DNA from: Sipunculus nudus
Taxonomy: Eukaryota; Annelida; Sipuncula; Golfingiida; Sipunculidae
Assembly: GCA_026874595.1 (NCBI GenBank)
Contig: CM049310.1
Location: 6,262,001-6,326,000 of the forward strand
DNA length: 64,000 nt
Direction of reading: 5' to 3'
A program made the position numbers and the translations under genes. Position 1 is the first letter of the stretch. The number at the start of each line of letters is the position of its first letter. The notes beneath the pieces are model-generated. The model worked only from the letters and a program-made list of their open reading frames with translations, was not told the DNA's origin and made no database searches. Of this stretch, positions 36,609-46,959 are shown piece after piece.

Positions 36609-39198
36609 GAAGCAAAATCATGTAATTTTACACAAGTAACCCAATCACATATTTCGATAAATGGTAGTTATAACAACTCTCTAAAAAATCCTTTGTTATT
36701 ACAAAAATTGTGCATCACAACTTATATCCTACTCTGCCTCATGAAAGCTGAAAGTATCCTGAATATATGCAATACCTACGTGTAAAAGGAAACACTGTTG
36801 TTGCCCCCAGTTCATTATAAATATTACAACAATACAATCTCATCCATTTATATACAAATCATCTTATTGGTTGTGATCATATTCAAAAGTTCGGAACCTC
36901 AAGAGTTCTACAGAATGGAAGGTCCGCTGAGCTGTAGTACAGTCTTATTTTTTTAAATAAGTATATCTATATCTAAAAGCTCCTAAAAAAGGGAGCATCT
37001 AGTCCTTCATGGATATTTATAAATAACTCTTAAGGTAGAGTTTTACATGAGAAATAACAGCTCACTAACTGAAGATTGTGTGGTAAGTGTAAACATCCAT
37101 GTTAATACATGAATAAGTTTAAATATATTTATGTTTCGATTTAAAGAAGAACCATGTGTCACACAAGTAGTCTTGGACTGAAATAAATGCGTACCTGTTT
37201 TGTAATATCTCACATGAAATATGTATGCTTATTAACACAAACATATATCCTGGAAGCCGGTTAATGCACACTGCAATTTATTACTGAAGACTTTAATTTC
37301 AATTTGAAGATGGAACATGACACTAATAAAAGTAACTAAGTTTGCAGATATGTATCTCCATCGCTTTTATGGCACTATGACAAGTTGGAACTTTACTAGT
37401 AGTTAAAGGCTTATAAATCTAATACTCAAATTTAAGTATAAGTATGGACGCACATAACTCTAAGTATCCATTGTACAAATAACAAGTATATAAACGAACA
37501 TTTCATTTTAATAAAAAAAAAAGAAAAAAGAAAAAAAAAAACAAAAACAATAAACCATTGATTAAAGGTTATTACTATTCATGGACGTCAATACTCTTGA
37601 TTGCCGATTGGTGGTGGTACAGTACTGTCACCAATATATAATTGAACACTCCATTTTAATTACTAAAAATAATAATAAAAAAAATCAATAACACTATGAT
37701 AACAGGTTATTACCATTCATGGACGTTGATACTTGTGATTGCAGGTTGGTGCAGTGTTGCTCTTAGGCTTGAAAAGCAAAGGGACACCGGGCCCCTTTAT
37801 GTAATTTCTGGGGGACACACCAAAATTAGGTGGGGACAATGTCTTCGAAGCAAAATATTATCTTAAAATAATCTATGTAATATGAATGTAGTATGTTTTG
37901 GGCATTTGGAATGAATTATTAATATTTGTAAAGGTTGGAATCGTTACATGTAATCACTTATAAGTCGCATAAAAATTGAAGGCAATAGAAGATCAATAAT
38001 AACGGTACATTGATGTACAGATTGCAAAGTGGTGACATACAGTCATGTTCATTGCTAATTGAGGAATCGCGCAACAATTGGTGCCATTCAAAGTGGCAAA
38101 TCAATATCGAAACTTAATGATGTGAACAACTCAATACGGATAAAGGATATACACATTTAGGCAAGGTATTATTCACTGTCGATATATTTGATAAGGATAG
38201 GTTATTCAGAAAGTCGGCCGTGCTAGCGTAATTTGCCGTGGTACGATGAGAATTTTGCTGCTATATTAGCAGCACTATAGTCACTATATTACATAATTTT
38301 TTGTATGAAAGTATGAAAGGAATAATCGTCGAAATTTCGGTTCCCACGACGTGTCATTTATGCGTTGGCGGTGCCGTGCAACGATGTTTGGCCTACATGT
38401 TAGCCGGGAAAGTTTGTGGCCGGCGCTACATTATTAGGCCTATATAATTCTAAAGCAAGTATCAAAAGCCCTGACACCACAATTTCTTTTAGTAAATAAA
38501 ATCATTCGAACTATTTAAATCAGAAACTGAATCTTTCTGTCCATATATACCCGTGTTAGCCTAAATGTACGTCGCCGTGGAAACGATGTCAGCTTTACCG
38601 GGAAAATATGCTGTCGGCGAGGCAGCAGCTTAATCTACTAGTTCAACCAGTAACAAACGACTAAATGTCCATATTATTGGTCAAAGAAAATGAAAAACAA
38701 CCAACAACGAAATAGTTGGGTTCTTCTTAGTTATGACATTTTCATATCAATTAAACCGCGATAGTGAAGTCATTCAGTCAGGAGAAACATCGCACTTTCG
38801 TAGAAGTATATTCCCGGACTCGTGCTTCTTTATGCATACCCGGGAACAGAGAGATCACTAGCTGCATTAAATGCGGCGGTATCCAGGACCCTGGATACCG
38901 CCGCATAAAAAGCTTCAGAGAAAACTTGAGAACTTCAAACCCTTGTCGGAAAAAAATCGTGTAAAATCAAATAGTGCGTTTATGATAAGGAAACTTTAAG
39001 AACTTTAAGTAATCTAAGGGAGATATAATACTTTATTCGAATGACCAAGAAATTCAGCTAAATATTATGCTTTAGTATGTAAACAAGACTCACTTTAAAA
39101 ACTTTGCAACCCTTGCGCTTGAAACTGTCTCAGAATCTGAAACAATGAACTGCGTGACCTTTGCTCGCTGAGCCAAGACGGCCCGTTACCACTGGTTA
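36609..39198. other. Non-coding DNA
   Basis: No gene recognised. It contains A-rich runs at about 37,510-37,545, two similar short passages around CATTCATGGACGTCAATACT and CATTCATGGACGTTGATACT (about 37,575 and 37,710), and a strong palindrome at 38,871-38,906. Confidence 0.5.
38871..38906. repeat. 36-bp near-perfect palindrome
   Basis: Arms ATGCGGCGGTATCCAGG and CCTGGATACCGCCGCAT pair over 17 bp around a two-base centre. It could form a hairpin or cruciform and is GC-rich in an AT-rich setting. Confidence 0.9.
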
Positions 39199-39207
39199 CA
39201 CAGGCGG
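39199..39207. repeat. 9-bp target site duplication, copy 2
   Basis: CACAGGCGG occurs here and again at 39,958-39,966, exactly flanking the second copy of the 738-bp family. Confidence 0.85.
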
Positions 39208-39957
39208 TAGTCCGCCACGTACGGACTCCATTTATCTGTGATATGGAGTCCGACCGTCTAGCGGTGAGAGTTCACCCTGCCGTACATGGAGTGACCTGTA
39301 ACATGAATTATCACTGCTTGTTGTGCGATAGAGAAACAATCTTGTATTTATATAAAGAAATGAACTTTTTATGTATCAAATTAAATCGATATATCACCTT
39401 TATGTGCGCCTGTAAATGTTTTTTATCCTTTGAACTGCCGGGGTTCAGTTGTTGCATGCCAACTGGACACCGCCGGAAAAGGAATCCCATGCAAATTACG
39501 TGGGCAATCTATACAAAATATGAATTCGGGGGGGGGGGGGGGGGGGGGCTTTTCCCAGGAATGACAGTGCCGTGCACTAGGATAGACCATATTTTCATAA
39601 GCATCCTTTCCATCATACATCGCGTGTTGTCATGATGCTAATTTCCTATTGGTTGTTCCAACCGGAAAGCGCCATCAGCCAGACGGAGACGAAGCAATAT
39701 CTGACTTCATCCAGAGTAAGTGACCATACTTTATTAATGCTGATCATCCAGCAAAGTTTTGGTCCCAACAGAGTCTAAGCATCTGTAACAATTATAATAT
39801 GTGGGGTTTGTTTGGTGTCCTCACGCTTCACAAGGCATATACGTGTCTGAGGGTCTGTACGGATCCGTACAAACTTAGATAGTATAGACTCTCCCCGCCC
39901 GAGGCTGCAGCGCTTGTATTGTTTACTATATATGTCAGCGCTGCAAGACTGCAGCAA
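39208..39957 (+). mobile_element. Unclassified 738-bp family element, copy 2
   Basis: This is the opposite-orientation copy of 27,493-28,230, sharing both exact ends (TAGTCCGCC...GCAGCAA) with about twenty differences by eye. The largest difference is a G21 run at 39,528-39,548, where copy 1 has six G. It is flanked by perfect 9-bp repeats, CACAGGCGG, different from those of copy 1, so the copies inserted independently. The longest open frame (130 codons, 39,243-39,635) overlaps the poly-G run and shows no domain. Confidence 0.8.
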
Positions 39958-39966
39958 CACAGGCGG

Positions 39967-41346
39967 CTGCCTGCCAGCACTGGCTGGAGGGAAACCCAGA
40001 GCAGGCATCGTTCCCCGTGTATCACCGTTTATTAGGATAATACATATTCTTCTAATCAACATTTAAAGTGGACAAACACTATCTAAGTGGTATGTTATAT
40101 GCGTATTTGATAAGAATATCTTTATTTCTTAACGAATACGAAATTTTCAGACGAAATATAAGAATTTAATTGTCATGTGGAATGTCTCCAGTTTCCTCAA
40201 ATCATATGCTAGGGCTCATGCACAGCGTAGCGTAGTAAGAGAGGACGGGTGCTAGGGCTAAGAGATCACGTGTCCATGAGGCTTGGAAATTAACAGGAAG
40301 TTCCTATTCAAATCATAGTCATATTGAAGGGATGCATACTCAAGGAACACACACATAGACAACTCCAGTTAGAGTGAAGCCGTGTTTAATTTATTCTAAT
40401 TAATGAGAATTTTATAATACAAGATTGATAAACCCAAGAGAACTGGCTTGCGCTCAGTTTGGCTCTCGGTCTTACTCTGCCGCCCCGGTCGTGGTTTTTC
40501 GTCTAGCTAGAATCTAACAATATATTTCAACCAATCAAACCTTAGACCAAGGATACATGAATAAACATCGGAACAACTATAATTAATTATTAATCCAACA
40601 AGTAATCTAGGGGGTGCCACCCCAGGTGGACAGATGGACAGGCACGGCGACCGGTACTGCTTTATTGTTTTCCATGATTGTTAAACGATATCACTGACGG
40701 TTCGTAAAAAAATACCGACGCTTATCTCTATTTACATGATCGTACACGGCTAGTCATACTCCTTTGTTATTTTAAGATTTGTTTATTGATATAAGTGAAG
40801 GAATATCAAAGATACCAGCGTTCCTCTCCATTCACATAGTGCAACACGGCCAGACAGCCCACGCCCATCAAGACCTAATTAGGTCACGCGCCCATCCAGA
40901 CCGCGCGCATTAGAACCACGCTCAAAAGCAGCACGCTCATTAATCATTAAGACTGACACCGCATAGACCGGTAGTTTGAGATTGTGGGAGACCTGAACTG
41001 AGTTGCTTTGAGCGAAATAATCGTCTGAGCAATCGTAATCACGTCATCTGAGGCATTATAATGTAATTTATATTAAATAAGAACCTTTCGAAATGCCGGG
41101 GAGGCGCGTTTCCAACCTTACTTCGCGGATTATCTTATAGGGGAAATGTCGTAAAGATTGATCATGTCGGCCCTGGGCGCACTTTCTAAACTTCATTTTA
41201 CAAAAAAAATATATATATTTTTTTCATATTAATTTATTAATGATTAAAATGCATCTTAATGTGAGATTGTTTAGGCTAAACAACATCCGGTCGAGCACTG
41301 GACGCTCGCTTGCCACTTTATTCCGACCACAAGAACATCGATCTCT
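39967..41346. other. Non-coding DNA
   Basis: No gene recognised. Open frames are short and unconvincing. Parts near 40,440-40,500 are GC-richer than the surroundings but have no identified motif. Confidence 0.45.
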
Positions 41347-41649
41347 TCAGTGTATGTGCAACCCCTTCTTGTGTATGGACCAACCCTGAGGCGATGCATC
41401 AATATCCTTTTGCAAAGATAGTTTTAAGTCCTCTAAAACACATGTAAGAGTCTGTTGCAACTGACCAATCTTCTCCATAATGGACTCGGTGGGCCTTTGT
41501 GGCCTTTGTTCTCTAACGTCTCTAGACGTGCTGGCATTTTTGCCCTTTTTCTTGCTCGTATCGAGGAATTTCTCCATGGTATGCTGCTCGAGATTTCCAG
41601 AATCACCTTTACTCATAGCTCTAGTCTGAACACTTAAGGCATCTGCCAT
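41347..41649 (-). pseudogene. ORF of unknown function, possibly LINE ORF1-like
   Basis: An open frame of 100 codons starts at ATGGCAGATGCC (41,649), a good initiation context. It encodes MADALSVQTRAMSKGDSGN, a KKKGKNASTSRD basic stretch, and a leucine/glutamine-rich segment (IMEKIGQLQQTLTCVLEDLKLSLQ) likely to form a coiled coil, ending at 41,347. This layout resembles the N-terminus of LINE ORF1 proteins, but I do not recognise a specific family. The ISL2EU insertion ends only 18 bp upstream of the start codon, separating it from a promoter-like block at 46,924-46,945. If it is an ORF1 it is truncated. Confidence 0.35.
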
Positions 41650-41666
41650 TTGTCCTCGTAAACAAT

Positions 41667-41730
41667 ACATAGTATTCCCATGACGTCACACATTCCAGGG
41701 AATCCCCTGTCCGCCATATTGTTGGTCAAG
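41667..41730 (+). repeat. ISL2EU left terminal inverted repeat
   Basis: It pairs with 46,819-46,884 with a handful of mismatches and ends at the shared GGTCAAG. It contains a perfect palindromic TGACGTCA (41,681-41,688) and CCGCCATATT (41,711-41,720). The transposase start codon is 132 nt from the terminus, so the repeat probably doubles as promoter. Confidence 0.9.
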
Positions 41731-41798
41731 AGTTCTGGGTCACTGAGCAAGTCAACAAACACTACAGACTACGTGTACACGTGTTCATTTAAATCACA

Positions 41799-43673
41799 AT
41801 GGTGCACACTTGTGCTATTCACGGATGTCACAACAGAGCTGATGATCAAATCAAACGAGGATTCTATAGCATCCCGACAGTCAGGATACACGAGGGGCAA
41901 AAAACAGAGGAACTTAGTAGCAAAAGAAGGGATATGTGGATAAGCAGGATCAACCGAAAGGGTTTCAAGCCATCTGTACATACGAAGATTTGTGCGGACC
42001 ATTTTATAACTGGTAAGATTGTCTAAGTACGATATACTTGATAATAATAGAAACAGGTTTGGGGGAATGATCTTTCATAATTTGTGTTAATTGGGGGGGG
42101 GGGGGGGGGCTCACCATGTCAGAATGTCATATATTTGTCATGGTCAACTGTTGACATTCCTTACACTTAAGTGGGAATCTGTCTCATTTAGTCAGTCATA
42201 TTCGTAAATATGTAAGATCTCTGATGTTTATTAATGAACAAAAATGAAAAAACAAATGATATAGATAATAGATAATTAAGTGCAATTTGTAATTAATGTC
42301 TATAACACATTCAACATTAAATAAAAATATGTCTAAAAGTTAAACCATTTACAAATGAATGTTTCAATTTTTTAGGCAAACCATGTATGATAGCACCAAC
42401 CCTGACTGGGCACCCTCAAAAAAGCTGTGTGCTGACAGTCCTCTTCCCAGTTCAAAAGCAACTGTGACTATGATGGGCAGGTATGAAAGAGCAAAAGCCA
42501 GGAAGTCAAAGAGGGAAAGGTATGATGCAGCAAGTGCCCTTATGGAGTTGTCAGTGTTGAGTTAGCAACAACTTGCTGATACAGATACCATACAAAGTAC
42601 TTCCATTTCAGAAGAAGAATGTATGAATATGACTGAAGAAGAGAGTGGAGATGACCAAAACCCTGTTTCCTCTGTATGTGATTCTGAACTGTGCCAGAAA
42701 ACTAGCTCTGAATGTCAGAGACTTCTCACTGAAAATCTACATCTTAGATCAGAGCTTCAGGATACCCAGATAACACTGGACTCACTCAGGAACAATGACG
42801 TCAAAGTTAACTATTATACTGGACTTCCCAGTTTTCAAACATTGTTTGTTCTGTTTGAATTAATTTCTGATTTTATTCCTGAAAGTTCCAGGTCCTCACT
42901 CAATAAGTTTCAGAAATTAATATTAATTCCGATGAAATTTAGACACAATTTCCCAGTACAGGACATAGGTTACAGATTTAGCGTGTCTCAAGCTACTGTT
43001 TCAATGGCCTTTGTAATGATGATTCATGTAATGTATCACAGACTTAAACGTTATGTTTACTGGCCTGAGAGAGAACATTTACAGCTGTCTATGCCTATGG
43101 AGTTCAGAAAACGTTTTGGTGTAAAAGTATGTGTTATAATAGATTGTTTTGAAATATTCATAGAAAGACCTTCAAATTTAACAGCACGTTCCAAGACTTG
43201 GTCATCTTATAAACACCATAATACAGTAAAATACCTCATTGGTGTTACACCACAAGGATCAGTTTCATTTTTATCAAAGGGATGGGGTGGGCGTACAAGT
43301 GATAAACACATCACAGAAAATAGTGGTCTGTTGGATAAACTTTTACCAGGGGACTTAGTCTTAGCAGACAGGGGATTTGATATTGCAGATAGTGTTGGGC
43401 TTAAATGTGCACAAGTAAAAATACCAGCTTTCACGAAGAGTAAATCACAGCTGTCTGCCACTTGAAGTGGAAAAAAACAGGAACATTGCACATCTCCGCA
43501 TACATGTTGAGAGAGTAATTGGTTTGGTACGAAACAAGTACACCATTTTGTCTGGTACATTGCCTATTGATTACTTGTTAACATCAGGCAATGAAATTCC
43601 CACTATAGATAAGATTGTCAATGTATGCTGCAGCCTTGTAAATTTTTGTGGGTCTGTAGTACCTTCCAATTAA
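41799..43673 (+). pseudogene. ISL2EU transposase: THAP zinc finger, coiled coil, HTH, DDE
   Basis: Exon 1 (41,799-42,012) encodes a THAP DNA-binding domain. It has the C2CH residues Cys5 and Cys10 (CAIHGC), Cys65 and His68 (KICADHF), plus FYSIP, Trp47 and Pro59. A donor G|GTAAGA at 42,012 and an acceptor TTTTTTAG before 42,376 define a 363-nt intron. Exon 2 has a Leu-rich coil ([13 protein letters not shown]), an HTH (about 42,900-43,010, [16 protein letters not shown]) and an IS5/Harbinger-type DDE core. That core contains VIIDCFEIF (first Asp, about 43,142), [19 protein letters not shown] (second Asp, about 43,367) and [15 protein letters not shown] (Glu at 43,509). Lesions are a 1-nt shift just after the exon 2 acceptor, an in-frame TAG at 42,563, and a 1-nt shift near 43,460 between the second Asp and the Glu. 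All catalytic residues survive. Confidence 0.9.
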
Positions 43674-43983
43674 CATACAAATCACAAGGAAACAAAGTAT
43701 GTCAGAGCTGAGTTAAAAAAAATTTATTTTATATTTTGTGAGCAAAATATTATCTAAGTGCACTCAGAAAGGGTAAGTGTGATATATCATAAAATTCTAA
43801 GTCAGTTTTTAGTTTTTCCATTCTCACTGCAATTTTATTGTGATACATCAGAGTACTGCTTAAGTAATTTAACAGTAGATGAACAATATTCTGTTTAGCT
43901 CATGCACAATACAATGTATATACTTTTTTTTACATAATTAATACATGCAAGTACATGCATAATACATAGATGTATTAAGTTCA

Positions 43984-44029
<46 letters not shown>

Positions 44030-44391
44030 TAAACCAAAAAATTGTATGATATCTTTATCATGAATTATTTACTCTTTAAAATTTGTTCAAACTGATTAGT
44101 TGACTGTTTAGTTGACTGTTCCAGCTGAATCACCATACATACAATGTTACAGTAACATATTCATATTTAAATGACAGGCAGAATCAGTTCCCACTGTATT
44201 ACTACCAACTTTGTAACAGTTAAAACAGAAAGGATTTTGCTCAGGTTAATGAAAAACACCTGAACTGAAAATAAACATACAACTTCAAATGAGCCTTATG
44301 GAATGAAGGGTTAAACAAGTATATGAATTATATCACCTGTCCATTTACTGTCAATAAAAAATATAATTTTATCAACGAATGTTTTATCAGT
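43674..44391. other. Spacer between the convergent ISL2EU genes
   Basis: Non-coding, AT-rich, containing a (TA)n tract at about 43,987-44,027. It should hold the 3' ends and poly(A) signals of both genes; AATAAA on the plus strand occurs at about 44,354. Confidence 0.6.
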
Positions 44392-46740
44392 TTACTTCTT
44401 TTTATTTTTTACACCTTTTTTGTTCTTGAACTGAGGGAGTTTTCTGCATTCAAGACAGTACCAGGTAGTTTTAAGACTGGGCATGCGCTTTAAATTCAAG
44501 CATTTCAGATGCAACCAACCATACACAGTCTTTATTGTCACAACGGACTATTCTATCATCTGACAGTTGGTAGGGCAGTTTACAAATGCAGATGATTTGG
44601 GACAGATTTGGCCTATTGAGACCCTGACATTGATCTGAAGCAGAGTCTGATCCAGATGCAGGAGTAACATCACTAACCACATTACATGAACTGTCCGGTT
44701 CAGGAAAGCTTACCTTACAAGAATGTGGCCTAGAATACAGTTTGCCAACAAGCTCGGGCAATATCACATGCACAAAGAACATCTTAGATTTGTCTAGGAT
44801 GGACTTCCACAAGTCTTCATTTGGCTCAATTCTTTCAACATGCATATTTGACTCTGTCCATACAACAAAATAACCAAACTCTTTATTGCAAACAAATATT
44901 TGGGTTTGAACGAGGAAGTAATATGCATGAGACTGCTTGATTGTGAATTCATCATTGTTTTTGGCAAGGCATGATTTTTTTTTTCAGGAATATCTGACAG
45001 TGACTCTCCCACATTACAGAAAGGACACTTCACCTCTACGACACCACTCCCACAACAGTCAGATGATATGATAGAATCTGGGGATGCACCTAAATATGGA
45101 AATTTAGGATCGATAACCAATCCACTTTTTTCACACTTGAAATTTTCATGTGATTGCAAAATTGGTCAAGTGCAATTTGCTCATGATCACATCCCCATTT
45201 TGTGTTGACAGAAATAGATTCATGGTAACAAATTGCTTTGATTAGGCTCCGTGCAGGTTTTTCAATTGATGTAGCACAAACTGCTTTCATTCGTGAAGCA
45301 GTGATTCTACCTGCCCTGAAACGAAACCACTTTTTACTTGCTGACTGATCCCTTGTTTCAGACTCCACATTATCACACTGAGCCTGAGACACTTGTATCT
45401 TCTCAAATGTAGTCTTACAGTGTTCACGTATTTCTTCTTTTGGCACCTCAGCAAATTCTTCATTTTACATTTCTGTGAGGATGTCAGGGTAGGCCTCTCC
45501 AAGTGATGAGGGGACATAATGTTCAGCATAGCCCGGCATAAGGGACAGAAGAACTGCATTGTCTTTAGTGGCAAACAGTTTATCGAGGAATGCAGCAGAT
45601 TCTTCATCTGTAGGTTCAGGTATTTGTGGAAGTCTAGGTACCTGATCTTTTACATGGGTCTGAGGTGACCCGCAGGATAATGATATGTCCAGTTTCCTTT
45701 TAACTGACTGTCGAGAGCTAAAGTCAATGATTTGTACTGTGCTTTATTCCACTTTTGACATACTGCTGGGCAGAAGCCAGTAAGCAGGTACCTGTGTCAC
45801 AGTCTGTGATTCTCTTAATTTGGCCGCGGCTTCAACTGCAAACACTAGGGCACCAACATAGCTGCACACCTCACACAGACCGGCCATGCAGTTACAGTGT
45901 CCTGCCAGGATGACTCCATCTTGTTTGACAATAACCCAAGGTAGTAAGGGTGGATCATTCAACCGCTGTGAATGCTTCACCTGCAATAATATAATTGTAT
46001 ATATAAGGTTCTAATATTTTGAGATGGATTGGATATCCAGAAATTTAAAATGAAATTTATGGAATCCTTATATTTATGTCATAAATGTTTGTATTGATAT
46101 ATTTGGCATATATCATGAACTTATAATATGTTCTTATATATAGATCTGCAGGTACATATGTTGATGGCTTACACAGATCTCATGGTGTTCCCAAGTTTGT
46201 ACAGGATGTTAAAAAATTTAATATCATTGCACCCCCCCCCCCCCCGAAAAATTTTGGTGCATGCACACCAATAAAAATGGCACAAACTCTTCCTACAGAT
46301 TTAAATTGTAACTTCATAAGGAACATGGTTCATTTATTAAAATCAAACGTCACTGAAGTGTTCATAATGACATTATAAGTTTGACATTTGTATTTGACTC
46401 ATGTTATAATACTTACCTTAGCGGTTATCAGGACACGATCGTCACAAGCTAACAGATGCTTGACATCCCGGACCCAACCACAAACAAAGTAATTGTAAGA
46501 CTCCAGAGATTTTTAGGCCTTGAGGTCGTCAAGTGTGTAGGCACTCTGTGTATTGACAAAATAGTTCACGATGTCTGGGTAGGATATGGATGGCAGGCCT
46601 GCATAGTCACTTGAGAAGGCAGCCTTGTCCGCTTCGTATGGGTCGATTCCTCCAATTAGAGATAATTTGGCCTCATACCGTTCTCTTGACACACTATCCA
46701 GTGTGTCTATATACTTTTTCTTGGCAGGCTTGGTGGTCAT
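44392..46740 (-). pseudogene. ISL2EU second protein: SWIM finger, YqaJ nuclease, PHD-like finger
   Basis: Exon 1 starts at 46,740 (MTTKPAKKKYIDTLDSVSRE) and ends with a donor AAG|GTAAGT at about 46,419. Exon 2 begins after TTATTGCAG at about 45,980. A SWIM-like motif follows, GHCNCMAGLCEVCSYVGAL (about 45,860), where the usual final His of C-x-C-x(n)-C-x-H is Tyr. The YqaJ exonuclease-type domain has RFRAGRITAS (about 45,310), PYLGASPDSII (Asp, about 45,080), GVVEVKCPFC (E-x-K, about 45,030) and FLVQTQIFVC (about 44,905). The C-terminus forms a PHD-like C4HC3 pattern, CIC, CDNKDC, HLKC, WYCLEC, to the stop at 44,392. Lesions are three in-frame TAA codons (about 46,513, 45,742 and 45,467), frameshifts near 45,145 and in a T10 run near 44,970, and a 4-nt GGTT duplication near 44,515. 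Confidence 0.85.
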
Positions 46741-46818
46741 TACTATGTAGTTGTGTCAAAATAGTCTATGAACGAGATGACAAGTTTGCTGAGGTGACAG
46801 GGTAAACAGACTTGTGTG

Positions 46819-46884
46819 CTTGACCCACAAGATGGCGGCGGTAGGGGGTTTCCCAGGAATGTGTGACGTCAGTGAAAACTATGT
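46819..46884 (-). repeat. ISL2EU right terminal inverted repeat
   Basis: The reverse complement of the left repeat, with a few mismatches. It contains a perfect TGACGTCA (46,864-46,871) and AAGATGGCGGC (46,829-46,839), an exact match to the YY1 core consensus. The YqaJ-gene start codon is 144 nt from this terminus, mirroring the layout at the left end. Confidence 0.9.
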
Positions 46885-46923
46885 ATACGTTTTGGCGAGA
46901 CCTCTAACAGGGTGATTCTCTAC

Positions 46924-46945
46924 GCCGCCATGTTAAACCGGAAGT
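46924..46945 (-). promoter_or_regulatory. Promoter-like YY1/ETS block outside the transposon
   Basis: On the minus strand, ACTTCCGG (an ETS-type site) is followed by AACATGGCGGC (a YY1-type site), a pair typical of TATA-less metazoan promoters. If the ISL2EU element is removed, this block lies about 57 nt upstream of the ATG at 41,649. It may therefore be the original promoter of that open frame, possibly a LINE 5' UTR. This is inference from motif content only. Confidence 0.4.
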
Positions 46946-46959
46946 CTCTTGTTATAATA

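Larger units (their letters stand above)
41667..46884. mobile_element. ISL2EU-type DNA transposon, 5,218 bp
   Basis: The element is bounded by 64-66 bp inverted repeats starting ACATAGT and flanked by a 2-bp AT on both sides. It holds two convergent genes, a THAP/DDE transposase on the plus strand and a YqaJ-nuclease-type protein on the minus strand, with about 720 bp between their 3' ends. A THAP-DDE transposase combined with a YqaJ gene and 2-bp duplications is, to my knowledge, the hallmark of the ISL2EU (IS4EU) superfamily, related to PIF/Harbinger. Both genes carry several disabling changes, so the copy is non-autonomous, but its structure is nearly complete. Confidence 0.85.

Noticed and set aside
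27493-39957. A giant 12.5-kb transposon or inverted duplication bounded by ~740-bp inverted repeats
   Set aside because: Each arm has its own perfect and different 9-bp flanking duplication (AGTCTAAAC and CACAGGCGG), so they are two independent insertions in opposite orientation.
43207-43560. 117-codon minus-strand open frame
   Set aside because: It is antisense to the DDE core of the ISL2EU transposase.
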